Of a DNA stretch of 64,000 nt, positions 50,994 to 60,110 are shown piece by piece (position 1 is the stretch's first letter; each line of letters begins with the position of its first letter). Origin of the DNA: Shewanella basaltis (lineage in GTDB: Bacteria; Pseudomonadota; Gammaproteobacteria; Enterobacterales; Shewanellaceae); contig NZ_JAKILA010000011.1 in NCBI RefSeq assembly GCF_023283885.1, positions 1-64,000 of the forward strand, given 5' to 3'. The notes below the pieces were generated by a model, which worked only from the letters and a program-made list of their open reading frames with translations, was not told the DNA's origin and did no database searches. A program made the translations under genes and the position numbers.

Positions 50994-52019
50994 ATGCAAC
51001 ATGCTCAATTACAATTAGCCCCACAAAAATTGATCTCCACAGATGGGCAACCTGTCTTTGGTGTTTTTGATGGTATTGTTGATTCATTTAATGTAAAGCA
51101 ATTTGCTTATTACAATGACATGGATAACCCTGCATCTGCACTGTCGAAACACTTCCATTTTAAACAGTTTCAATTTGTTAGCATTATTACGCCACATTAT
51201 ATTATTGGGCTGGCTATTGCCGATATTCGCTATGTTGCCAATGGCTTTTGTTACCTTTACGACATTAAATCCAATAAGCTCAGCCAAACTCAGTGGCTGA
51301 CACCATTAGGAATAGGTTGCCAGTTAAGTGATTCCCCTAAGCAGGGGCGAGCCGCAATAGGCAGTAAACGAAAAGGTGTCGTGATTGATATTGTCGACGG
51401 TCACTGGCATGTAGCAATAAATTTGGCAGATATTCAGGCTAATTTACACATTCAGCCAGCGCCATTAAGTTTACCCATCAGTATGTGTACGCCAACCGGC
51501 TATAACGGCTGGACTTATACGCAAAAACATAATGGTTTAGCAGTCACTGGGCAATTAACCATTCGTGATGAACCACAACCCCTACAATATGCACTAGCTG
51601 GTTATGATTTTTCTGCGGGGTTTATGCGCCGTGAAACAAGTTGGCGCTGGGCCTCTATTAATGCCCAAACAGAGGCGGGCATTATTGGGCTTAACCTTGC
51701 CGCAGGGGTTAATGAAACGGGGCAAACTGAAAATGTGATGTGGATTAACGGAGAACGGCATTTATTGGGCGGTGCGCAGTTTGATTTTAATCGCCATTCA
51801 CAACAACATTTGTGGCACATTACCACGAATGATGGTCAAGTTGATTTGTACTTTAGGCCGCTTAATCAGCGCAGTGAAAAGCTTAACTTAGTTTGGCTGA
51901 AAAATAACTTTAGGCAGTATATTGGTTATTTTAGTGGTGTAATCTGCGATAACAATGGTCATTCATATCGCCTGCATAACCAGCTTGGATTAACAGAAGA
52001 TCATTTTGCTAAATGGTGA
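50994..52019 (+). CDS. DUF2804 family protein
   Basis: A 341-residue protein of the DUF2804 family, rich in beta strands, with the family segment FSAGFMRRETSWRWASINAQT around 205-225 and GLNLAAGVNETGQTENVMWINGERHLLGG. No enzyme motif or signal is evident; the family is uncharacterised and the fold may resemble a lipocalin/hydroxyneurosporene synthase type, suggesting a lipid or pigment link. The frame extends to a TTG at 50964; the ATG at 50994 has AGGA upstream and is preferred. The sterol-desaturase-like gene starts 37 bases downstream on the same strand. Confidence 0.8.
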   Translation: MQHAQLQLAPQKLISTDGQPVFGVFDGIVDSFNVKQFAYYNDMDNPASALSKHFHFKQFQFVSIITPHYIIGLAIADIRYVANGFCYLYDIKSNKLSQTQWLTPLGIGCQLSDSPKQGRAAIGSKRKGVVIDIVDGHWHVAINLADIQANLHIQPAPLSLPISMCTPTGYNGWTYTQKHNGLAVTGQLTIRDEPQPLQYALAGYDFSAGFMRRETSWRWASINAQTEAGIIGLNLAAGVNETGQTENVMWINGERHLLGGAQFDFNRHSQQHLWHITTNDGQVDLYFRPLNQRSEKLNLVWLKNNFRQYIGYFSGVICDNNGHSYRLHNQLGLTEDHFAKW

Positions 52020-52056
52020 TCAACCAAGCAATATAACGTGTTCAATATAATAATAA

Positions 52057-52920
52057 ATGGATAATAATCAAATGGATAGATTGATTGATCACCCTGAGTG
52101 GCTATTGCTGGTATTAGCCCCAATTTTTTTCTGCTGCATGTTGTTGGAGTGGTGGTTTGGTGTGCGCACCAGGCGCTTGCCTGCAAGTGCTCAGTATCGT
52201 CCTGTTGAAGTGGTGTGTAATTTTGTGTTGGCTGCTATGCATCAAGTGGCCGACATTATTGCAGGTGTATTGATTGCTAAAATTTATTTGCACTTTTTTG
52301 GTTGGCGCTTGTTTGACATTGACATGAGGTTATTCACATTTGGTTTATTACTGATTGCTCAAGATTTTTGTTATTACTGGTTTCATCGTGCTAGTCATCG
52401 TATTCGTTGGATGTGGGCTGCCCATGTGGTGCATCACAGCTCAGAAAACATGAATTTTACAACAGCCTTTAGACAAAGCTTAATGTACCCATTGGCAGGC
52501 ATGTGGTTATTTTGGTTACCGTTAGTGGTGGTCGGTTTTGACCCTAACTGGGTGGTGTTTGCGGTATTGCTTAATTTAGGCTTACAATTTTTTGTACATA
52601 CTCAAGCGATTAAATCGTTAGGGCCCTTTGAATGGATTTTTAACACGCCTTCTCACCATCGTGTGCACCATGGACGTAATCGGCAGTACATAGACAAAAA
52701 CTATGCCGGTGTATTGATCATTTGGGATAAAATGTTTGGCACCTTTGAGCCTGAAATTGAAACCGTGCAATACGGCATTACTCAACCCGTAAACAGCTTT
52801 AATCCGTTAGTGGTGACATTTAGCGAATGGCGCGAGATGTGGTGTGATGCCACTAAACCTCAATTGCCGTTAAAACAACGCATAAAAATACTATTTTCAC
52901 CGCCTAAAACTCATCAATAG
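52057..52920 (+). CDS. Fatty-acid-hydroxylase/sterol-desaturase superfamily protein
   Basis: A 287-residue membrane protein with four to five hydrophobic helices and the di-iron histidine boxes: HRASH (110-114), HVVHHSSE (123-130) and HHRVHHGRN near 205. The family oxidises lipids, sterols or carotenoids; the substrate is unknown. It follows the DUF2804 gene closely and its stop abuts the stop of the convergent methyltransferase. The ATG at 52072 is an alternative start. Confidence 0.88.
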   Translation: MDNNQMDRLIDHPEWLLLVLAPIFFCCMLLEWWFGVRTRRLPASAQYRPVEVVCNFVLAAMHQVADIIAGVLIAKIYLHFFGWRLFDIDMRLFTFGLLLIAQDFCYYWFHRASHRIRWMWAAHVVHHSSENMNFTTAFRQSLMYPLAGMWLFWLPLVVVGFDPNWVVFAVLLNLGLQFFVHTQAIKSLGPFEWIFNTPSHHRVHHGRNRQYIDKNYAGVLIIWDKMFGTFEPEIETVQYGITQPVNSFNPLVVTFSEWREMWCDATKPQLPLKQRIKILFSPPKTHQ

Positions 52921-53691
52921 TTAACAGGCCCTAGCGTGTATGGAGTAAATCAGCGGGATAGGGTGATTATTATGTATAAGCTGATACCCTTTCCCGTTAA
53001 CAAACTCTAACCCTTCAATACAGTTATATGGGCTATATTGATGTTCGTTAAATTTTAGTATCGTTAATCCGGCAGATATAAGTGCGCTAATGACTTCGCT
53101 TATGGGATGCGGCCAGGTTGCGACCTTTGTGAGTTGGTTATTGTGGTTTTCAGTGTAAGTCACTTCATCTTCAACATCGGGTTGTGCCTGTGCAAAGTAT
53201 CCATAACCTGTCAACACGTCATTAAACGGGTGAAACTCCACTAAATGAAATTCACCGCCAGGACGTAAAGCACCCGCAATGGTTTGTGCCCAGCGAGTTA
53301 AATCGGGTAACCAAGCAAGTACCCCGTATGAGGTAAAGACAATGTCATATTGTGTTGTGTTGTTTTCACCAAAATGATAGATGTCAGAATTGATGAAGGT
53401 TGCCGGTAAATGTAACTGTTTAGCCAGTTTTTTTGCAGCTGTTATAGACTCGCTTGATAAGTCTACGCCGGTTACTGCGGCGCCAAGCCGTGCCCAAGAT
53501 AAGCTGTCTTGACCAAAGTGACATTGTAGGTGCAACAGGTTTTTGCCTTGTACATTGCCGACTTGTGCAAGTTCAATGGGATTTAAAGATGACTTACCAT
53601 CGATAAATGGTTGTAGTTCATAAAATAACGACTTGAGATGAAGGCGAGTTCGCTGATCCCATGCGTGTTTATTGGTGGCTAAGTAATCCAT
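52921..53691 (-). CDS. SAM-dependent methyltransferase (class I)
   Basis: A 256-residue class I methyltransferase. The SAM motif NLLHLQCHFGQDSLSWARLGA is at about 51-71, followed by GVDLSSESITAAKKLA and the acidic/aromatic FTSYGVLAWLPDL region. It resembles UbiE-like small-molecule methyltransferases but the substrate is unknown. A single gene, convergent with the hydroxylase with no bases between the stops. Confidence 0.85.
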   Translation of the reverse strand: MDYLATNKHAWDQRTRLHLKSLFYELQPFIDGKSSLNPIELAQVGNVQGKNLLHLQCHFGQDSLSWARLGAAVTGVDLSSESITAAKKLAKQLHLPATFINSDIYHFGENNTTQYDIVFTSYGVLAWLPDLTRWAQTIAGALRPGGEFHLVEFHPFNDVLTGYGYFAQAQPDVEDEVTYTENHNNQLTKVATWPHPISEVISALISAGLTILKFNEHQYSPYNCIEGLEFVNGKGYQLIHNNHPIPLIYSIHARAC

Positions 53692-53771
53692 TTTGTTGGT
53701 GTCTTGTTATTGGAATGGTATAGCTAATGATATTATAGGGTGATAAGCAAGTATGCGAGTCGGGACTAGAT

Positions 53772-53810
53772 TAAACAGGCTTGCTAACGCAATGCAAACA
53801 AGCCTGTTTA
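53772..53810. terminator. Hairpin after the alginate operon
   Basis: TAAACAGGCTTG / CAAGCCTGTTTA inverted repeat, 16 bases beyond the last operon gene. The T-run is poor on the reverse strand, so it is only a probable terminator. Just beyond, 53711-53722 holds a TGGAATGGTATA motif (reverse of TATACCATTCCA). Confidence 0.5.
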
Positions 53811-53825
53811 CGTTTTAGCTGGATA

Positions 53826-55112
53826 TTACGACTTGGGTTTTACCGGTTCTATCTTTCCGCCTAACCATAATGAGATTAGGGCGAGTGGCACCAATGCCGC
53901 TCCTAAAATAAAGAAGGCAGTATAGTCGCCGCCTTGAGTCATCATTGGCACTAATTGAATGGTAATGATGACACTTAACACCGCCGATGTGCCGCTAATA
54001 CCTGCTAGCGTACCGACGGTTTTACCCGAAAAGTAATCACTTGGTAAGGTTTGCACATTGCCAATCGCAGTTTGAAAGCCAAATAAAATGATTGCGATTA
54101 ATCCCATTGCTAGCCAAGGTGTGGCCGCCTGTGAGGTTAATAACAGTGAGGGCAGCATTACAAGACATCCTAGTACAATCGCGCTACGGCGAGCTTTATT
54201 CACTGTCCAACCACGGTTTAATAAATGGCCACTAAACCAACCACCAAATAAGGCACCAATTGCCGCGCCTACATATGGAAGCCATGCAAAGGCACCGATT
54301 TCTTTAACATCAAAACCAAACTTTTCATTTAAGTACAGTGGTAGCCAAGCAACGAATAGCCACCAAATAGGGTCGATAAAAAATCGTGCGGCAATTACGC
54401 CCCAGGCTTGACGATGGCGCAGTAGTTGACCTGTCGAGGGTACATATTCTTTTGCTTGTTGCTCTTGTGTTGAGCACTTTTGCCCCGTGAGAATATATTG
54501 ACGTTCGGTGTCGGTGATCCATGGGTGAGCATCAGGAGCCGATTTGTAAATAATCATCCAAGGGATAATCCAGATAATCCCGAGGGCACCAATTACGATA
54601 AAGGTGGCTTGCCAGCCTAAAAACGCATATAAAAAAGCGATGAGTGGCGGGGCAATAATAGAGCCCAGTGAGGCTCCCGAGTTAAAAATACCCTGAGCTA
54701 AGGCGCGCTCTTTAATTGGAAACCACTCGGCATTGGCCTTGGTTGCCCCAGGCCAGTTACCTGCTTCACCAAGGCCTAAAATGGCTCGGAATATGGCAAA
54801 TGACATGGCTGTAGCAGCAATAGCGTGTAACGCAATGGATACCGACCACACAACAATTGACAGTAAAAAGCCTAGGCGAGTGCCTATGGCATCAAATATT
54901 TTGCCAAATAACGATTGACCGATCGCATAAGAAATCATGAATACGGTAATAATATTAGCGTAATCGCTTTTATCTAAGCCTAAGTCTTCTGCAATGCCAG
55001 GCCACATAATGGCCAGAGCAGAGCGGTCGATATAGTTTATGACTGTTGCAATCGCAACTAAACTAACCACTAACCAGCGAAGATGGTTTAGTTTGAAAGG
55101 GCTGGTTTTCAT
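53826..55112 (-). CDS. MFS transporter, hexuronate/alginate-monouronate type
   Basis: A 428-residue major-facilitator protein of the anion:cation symporter (ExuT/GudP-like) family with 12 helices. It has VINYIDRSALAIMWPGIAEDLGL in the first helix region, GLGEAGNWPGATKANAEWFP in helix 4 and FNSGASLGSIIAPPLIAFL in helix 5, typical of uronate importers. In this operon the expected cargo is the monomer released by alginate lyases, 4-deoxy-L-erythro-5-hexoseulose uronate or its cyclic form; that is inference. Its start overlaps the kdgF-like stop by four bases. Confidence 0.88.
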   Translation of the reverse strand: MKTSPFKLNHLRWLVVSLVAIATVINYIDRSALAIMWPGIAEDLGLDKSDYANIITVFMISYAIGQSLFGKIFDAIGTRLGFLLSIVVWSVSIALHAIAATAMSFAIFRAILGLGEAGNWPGATKANAEWFPIKERALAQGIFNSGASLGSIIAPPLIAFLYAFLGWQATFIVIGALGIIWIIPWMIIYKSAPDAHPWITDTERQYILTGQKCSTQEQQAKEYVPSTGQLLRHRQAWGVIAARFFIDPIWWLFVAWLPLYLNEKFGFDVKEIGAFAWLPYVGAAIGALFGGWFSGHLLNRGWTVNKARRSAIVLGCLVMLPSLLLTSQAATPWLAMGLIAIILFGFQTAIGNVQTLPSDYFSGKTVGTLAGISGTSAVLSVIITIQLVPMMTQGGDYTAFFILGAALVPLALISLWLGGKIEPVKPKS

Positions 55113-55456
55113 GCTAAGTCCTCAACAAAGTCTTCACGTGGTGGGCTAAAGGTGTCAATTAAAATGCCGCCAGTTGGGCACACTGCACCGTGGTCTACAT
55201 GAGGCGGAACAAAGAAGCTGTCGCCCGCATGCAAAATTTGAATAACGCCGTCGACATTAACATGAAACTCGCCTTCTACCACATAAGATACTTGTGAGTG
55301 ACGGTGGGCATGCACGTATCCTTCTGCGCCTTTATCAAACCATATTTTTACGGCCATGAGTTCGTGGTTGTATCCGAGCATTTGGCGCTTTAGTCCGCCG
55401 CCGATATCTACGATCTCTGTTTTATTACCAAATCCAAAGTGTTGATTCTGTTTCAT
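55109..55456 (-). CDS. kdgF: KdgF-like cupin, unsaturated-uronate linearising protein
   Basis: A 115-residue single-domain cupin. The metal-binding motif HAHRHSQVSYVVEGE (H49, H51, H53, Q55) is followed by GDSFFVPPHVDHGAV with H89. KdgF-type cupins speed the ring opening of 4,5-unsaturated uronic acids from pectin or alginate. It lies between PL17 (15 bases upstream) and the transporter, in keeping with this role. It has no signal peptide, so it acts in the cytoplasm. Confidence 0.88.
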   Translation of the reverse strand: MKQNQHFGFGNKTEIVDIGGGLKRQMLGYNHELMAVKIWFDKGAEGYVHAHRHSQVSYVVEGEFHVNVDGVIQILHAGDSFFVPPHVDHGAVCPTGGILIDTFSPPREDFVEDLA

Positions 55457-55471
55457 TGTGTCGCTCCTAAT

Positions 55472-57805
55472 TTATTTTGAATTGTTGGATTCATTAGTCT
55501 GGATAGTACTGATTGGCCCAAATAGCTGTGCTCGACCATTAAATTGATATTGTTGACCATTAATGTTGATGACACTCTGGGTCCGTTCTGTGACCGTGTC
55601 ACTGCTGTGGTTAATTGCTAATAGGTATTGCTGATCATCGCTGAAACGAATCTCTATTGCTTCTAACTCAGCTTGTTGGTGATGTGTCAGTTCAGCAACC
55701 ATGCTGGTGGCTCCGAGGGTGTACTCTTTTGACGGGTTATATTCACCATGAGGTTCTATTACGCTGACAAAGGTGTGGTTTGTGGCGCTAACGCGATGAA
55801 TGAACGCTTGTTGTTGGCGTAAATTCATATTGGGATCGTTGGCGCCTAATTGGGTGAATAGCATTTTCTCGCGACTGTTTTGCACTGAGTTAGCGTTGAC
55901 TAACGTGCTTAATGTGTAAAAGCGGCCATTGTCATTAAGCCAGGTGACTTTTGCCAGTGGATTTACTGTATTGAGCGTTGCCAAGTTAGCGGTTGCTAAC
56001 AACCATAGGTGTTGGTAACCGTTGTGCTGACCTAGGGCCGACAGTTGATTGAGTGACGCTTGTCTTTCAAAGTTAGTGTCGATCAATTGTCCTTGATAAT
56101 GCACTGGCAAATCATATTGGTGTGGTTTGTTGGCGCTCACCCGCATAATATCAATACCAATAACGGCATTACGCTGTTTAATATTCACTAACGCCAATGT
56201 GCGTGCAAACGCTACATCGTCATAGGCGGTATCAATAGAGGCAGACGCGATGGTTAAGTCTTGCTGTGAAGCATAAAAAGCCAGTTTAGGATGATGTTGA
56301 TTAGCGGTTTTTAGCTTACCGTTAAAATGGCTTTGCTCATCAACTACCAACGTATTATGAGCAATGGTTTGTTTGGCCCATGAGTTATTTTCGGGAAGGT
56401 AGCCGCCCCCAAATTTCGCTTCAATATTCAAAAAGCGCGCTGCACCGTAGTCCGATACAATTTCATTGCCTTTGTCGTAAAACTGCCAGGTGAGTTTGTC
56501 AAAATGACCGTGACCTAAGCCCTGTGCTGTAGCTTTAAATACCATGGCCTGATCGGTTTTTCCGCCTTGACGCATTACCACCAAAGCACCGTGATCACCT
56601 TGTTGACCATCACGATACACAGACGACACAAACGGGTAGGGTTGTCGTAATTGTTTATCTAAGCCTTGTGCGACTTTAAGACCATCTCCGGTGAGTAAAA
56701 TGTTGTCTTGCTGCTGCGCAATATCCAATAAACGGGGATCGGGATTTTGACCGTAAGCAATGGCAATACCGTGGACCAGTTCAATGGTGTCAATGCCCTT
56801 GCTGTTAATTGCATCGTTTAGCGGGAAAAGAAGCTTGTTGTAACTTAATTCAACCGAACTAGTAATGGCTTTGAGTAAGATACCATCTCGATACTGAAAT
56901 ATTTTACGTTGTGGCTCGTTTTGTTCAATGGCTTTTGCAAAGGTGACAAACGGCATTAAGGCGTAGCGTTGGTAATACGGTCCTTCGTTGTAATAACCGT
57001 CAGGGGAAAACAGCTCGTCTAATTGGCGCATAAAGCCGCCTTTTTTAGCGAGGTTTAGGTCGTACAATGCACGTTCTACCCACAATGGTTTGTCTAACAC
57101 ATATCCGCTCATACCAACCGCGGCAGTAGCCCAGGTACCGTGGTTATGAACCTTGTTAAAGGTCCGCGGCGATTGTTCAGATAAAAACAACGCCACGGGT
57201 ATTATCGCGCCCGTTTCAATGCTGTTACGTTCTGCCGGGGTGAGGGCATTATAAATAAAATCATATGCTTGAATGGTGTGAACTAGCCACACCGCCTCGT
57301 TAAGACCTTGCCAAAACAGTTTACCTTCGTTACTGCTTTTTCGTTTTGGATGCAGCGGCAGTGTTGGGTAAAGCTTGGCGTATTGCAGCAGCATATTTTT
57401 AACGTATTGGGCATATTTTTGCTCACCCGTCAGCTGATAAATAATACCTGTGTCGTACATTTGCTGATAATTGCTTTTATGTTTTTCGTGGGTATAACCG
57501 CCGCCGGCATCTTGTGGAACAGGCACTTCAATAGTTTGAGTTAACCCTTGGTCCACTCGCTTTAATGTGGCGTTAAAAGCATCTTGAAATGCACCAGGTT
57601 GCGCTATGGCTTGCTTCATATCGGCAACATCTTGCTGATTAATAACAAGGTTTGGATGTTTTGCCGCCATTGCTGGTAATGACATACTCCAGGCAATTAC
57701 AGCCAGTAATGTGATGTTAGCAATACGGTTAATCCGTGAATTAACCGCGCTGTACACTGTGCGTGTTTGTTGCCAGAAGCCTGTTTTGTGCTTAATGTTG
57801 TTCAT
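55472..57805 (-). CDS. Alginate lyase, polysaccharide lyase family 17
   Basis: A 777-residue exolytic oligoalginate lyase with an alpha/alpha toroid (about 50-380) and a C-terminal heparinase II/III-like beta-sandwich. An N-terminal hydrophobic signal (30-48) without lipobox suggests periplasmic export. Catalytic-type residues are N221 and H222 in KVHNHGTWATAAVG and the tyrosines Y277/Y278 in YYNEGPYYQRYALM. FDKLTWQFYDKG and WAKQTIAHNTLVVDEQ are in the sheet domain. It releases unsaturated monouronate. The stop and start with PL6 overlap by four bases. Confidence 0.92.
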   Translation of the reverse strand: MNNIKHKTGFWQQTRTVYSAVNSRINRIANITLLAVIAWSMSLPAMAAKHPNLVINQQDVADMKQAIAQPGAFQDAFNATLKRVDQGLTQTIEVPVPQDAGGGYTHEKHKSNYQQMYDTGIIYQLTGEQKYAQYVKNMLLQYAKLYPTLPLHPKRKSSNEGKLFWQGLNEAVWLVHTIQAYDFIYNALTPAERNSIETGAIIPVALFLSEQSPRTFNKVHNHGTWATAAVGMSGYVLDKPLWVERALYDLNLAKKGGFMRQLDELFSPDGYYNEGPYYQRYALMPFVTFAKAIEQNEPQRKIFQYRDGILLKAITSSVELSYNKLLFPLNDAINSKGIDTIELVHGIAIAYGQNPDPRLLDIAQQQDNILLTGDGLKVAQGLDKQLRQPYPFVSSVYRDGQQGDHGALVVMRQGGKTDQAMVFKATAQGLGHGHFDKLTWQFYDKGNEIVSDYGAARFLNIEAKFGGGYLPENNSWAKQTIAHNTLVVDEQSHFNGKLKTANQHHPKLAFYASQQDLTIASASIDTAYDDVAFARTLALVNIKQRNAVIGIDIMRVSANKPHQYDLPVHYQGQLIDTNFERQASLNQLSALGQHNGYQHLWLLATANLATLNTVNPLAKVTWLNDNGRFYTLSTLVNANSVQNSREKMLFTQLGANDPNMNLRQQQAFIHRVSATNHTFVSVIEPHGEYNPSKEYTLGATSMVAELTHHQQAELEAIEIRFSDDQQYLLAINHSSDTVTERTQSVININGQQYQFNGRAQLFGPISTIQTNESNNSK

Positions 57806-60087
57806 AGTGACTGCACTTTATTATTGTTGATTATCGCGGTTTGTTTGCCCACAGCCACAAGCTCAGTGACAACGGGCTGGGCTGTATTATTAAGTAGATT
57901 ATTAGCAATGCGTGTTTGCGGCTCTCCTACGGTATGTTCAACAATAATCGGCGCGCTTTGGTTAAATTGATTGAGCTCAATTGTGCTGACTTGAACGCCA
58001 TGTAATTTAAACACGCCACCTGTGAGATTGTTTTTACCTAGGCTGACCCGTGTAAATTGATTGTTGTTCACTGATACGTGAGGCCCAAATGTACTTTCAT
58101 CAGTTCCGCCACGGTAAACTGTGGCAATTACACCTTCTATATCGATAAATTGATTGTGATTTAAGATCAGGTACTCGGCGTTGTAGATCCCTATGTCGTC
58201 GGTTTCTTTGTCCAGACGGAATAGGGCACCTGTGATATGACGAAATTGACTGTGGCTCACTGTAATGGCATCAGCAAATGCGCGATCGCCGGAGTCAAAA
58301 AAGTTAAATGCTTGATTGACGTTGAGCTGCTCAACAATGCTGTTTGTCATGTCAAATCGATAATTAGTTAACATTCCCCATTTACGAGTTCTTACCACGC
58401 TATTGCCTGCAGCATCAGGGCTGTTTGAGCCATTGATGACTAAGCCGTCTAGCTGTAAATTTCCGTCATTTTGAATTTCAAATAGGGTTGGGCGCTCAAA
58501 CCGAATAATGGCTTTGTGCGGATTTACGGCTTTAAAGGTTAATGTTTTATTGATGTTGAGTATGTGTGTAACGTTATATTTGCCATCGCTGAGCAAGATG
58601 GTGTCGCCCGATTTTGCTTGTTCAACGGCGTTTGCTAATTCATCATCGGTTGCCCCTACATTAATGGTGCTACCCGATTGAAAGGCGACAGTGGGCTCTG
58701 ATTTTGGATACCAAGCTACGCCAGTGTCTTGCTTTAATGTAGGTGATAGCATGCTGTTAGCACCGTATTTTGCAAGTGTGACATCACTTGGATACAACAA
58801 GCCATTCGCGGCTCGTGTCAGGGTGATGTGTTTGGCGTTAATCCCTTTTTTAAGTTCGGGGTTAAGCTCTGTTGTAAAGTTGCTTAGATTATCGGTAAAT
58901 GAAAGACCACTAACATCATCATATAAAGTAAATGGCGGCGTTGAACCAATAAATAAGTTTTGGCTTAAATGACTATCAAGTGGCACAGCAGTTCGTTCTT
59001 GGTCGCTGCCGGCAGCTAATTCAATATGGGCAAGGTTAATAAAGCTATTGTGTTTTATGTTGGCGTTAACGACCTGATGGTAACGATTGATAGCTGAGTT
59101 TGGCACGCCATTCATAATGGTAAAACCACTGCCAAAGCGGCTTCCCGTTAACCCTTCTAGATAGTTATTTGTGATGGTTTGATCGCGGTTAATGACTCTG
59201 ATCCCGCCTGTATGTTCAACGCCATTACCTAAAAATACATTGCTGTCGATAAGATTGCCGTTGCCATGCCTTAGCGTTAATGTACCTCTTGACTCATAAA
59301 AGACGTTATTTTGTATACGGTTTTTACCTGATTTAACCGAAATAATTTCAACTTCACCATCGCAGCGATCGAAGTAATTATTTTCGATTACCGTAAATGA
59401 GTCTGTTAGCGAATACTTGCTGGTGCCAATTCTGATCGTTTCGCCACCGTTAGAGCCTAAAATAGGGCGTGGACCAAAGTAGTTGTGGTCAATTTGATGG
59501 TGGTTTTGTTGGCTTTTTTTGCCCTCTAAACGAACCGCAACGGTTACACCCGCGTTGCGTTTCCCGATAAAATGGTTGTGATCCAGTCGGTTATTTTGCC
59601 CGTAAAGGCCTACCCAGTTGTCTGCTTCTTGTCTGTCTGGATTACTAAAATTGTCGATAACCACTTCGGTGACGCGAGAGTGGTTGGCCAATTGCTTTTG
59701 CCCTTTTTTAAAGACGATGACTTCGTTTGTTGGGGTGTAGCCATTTTTAAACACCAGTCCTGAAACCTGCAAATATTCACCTGCCAGTTGTAGGTTCGAT
59801 TGGCCTGATAAAATCACTTTTCCTTTGGTTTCTGCGGTGAGTTCGATAGGCGCATCAGCAGTGCCATTTGCCACAAACACTATTTCAAAGTTATTCCAAA
59901 TACCATTTTTTAAAATAATTTTATCGCCAGGTTTAACCTGCTCTAATGCTTTTTTATATTCAGCTTGAGTCGCCACCAGACGATCTGCCGCTTGTGCATA
60001 AATAGATGGAGTGGAAAGTATTATTAAGACTAACAACTGCTTGAACAACCAATGCCTTGATGGCGAATTGGTATAGGATTTATTCAT
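57802..60087 (-). CDS. Alginate lyase, polysaccharide lyase family 6 (two-domain)
   Basis: A 761-residue parallel beta-helix enzyme with two domains: a catalytic chondroitinase-B-like domain (about 35-465) and a second beta-helix domain (about 470-761). A signal peptide ends near residue 33 with no lipobox, so it is periplasmic or secreted. The catalytic Lys/Arg pair is K252 (EIISVKSGKN) and R273 (LTLRHGNGN). The two-domain layout matches exolytic guluronate-preferring PL6 enzymes; preference for G or M blocks cannot be told by eye. First intact enzyme gene after the decayed receptor. Confidence 0.93.
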   Translation of the reverse strand: MNKSYTNSPSRHWLFKQLLVLIILSTPSIYAQAADRLVATQAEYKKALEQVKPGDKIILKNGIWNNFEIVFVANGTADAPIELTAETKGKVILSGQSNLQLAGEYLQVSGLVFKNGYTPTNEVIVFKKGQKQLANHSRVTEVVIDNFSNPDRQEADNWVGLYGQNNRLDHNHFIGKRNAGVTVAVRLEGKKSQQNHHQIDHNYFGPRPILGSNGGETIRIGTSKYSLTDSFTVIENNYFDRCDGEVEIISVKSGKNRIQNNVFYESRGTLTLRHGNGNLIDSNVFLGNGVEHTGGIRVINRDQTITNNYLEGLTGSRFGSGFTIMNGVPNSAINRYHQVVNANIKHNSFINLAHIELAAGSDQERTAVPLDSHLSQNLFIGSTPPFTLYDDVSGLSFTDNLSNFTTELNPELKKGINAKHITLTRAANGLLYPSDVTLAKYGANSMLSPTLKQDTGVAWYPKSEPTVAFQSGSTINVGATDDELANAVEQAKSGDTILLSDGKYNVTHILNINKTLTFKAVNPHKAIIRFERPTLFEIQNDGNLQLDGLVINGSNSPDAAGNSVVRTRKWGMLTNYRFDMTNSIVEQLNVNQAFNFFDSGDRAFADAITVSHSQFRHITGALFRLDKETDDIGIYNAEYLILNHNQFIDIEGVIATVYRGGTDESTFGPHVSVNNNQFTRVSLGKNNLTGGVFKLHGVQVSTIELNQFNQSAPIIVEHTVGEPQTRIANNLLNNTAQPVVTELVAVGKQTAIINNNKVQSL

Positions 60088-60110
60088 CTAGTCTCTCGAT
60101 TCTTACAAGG

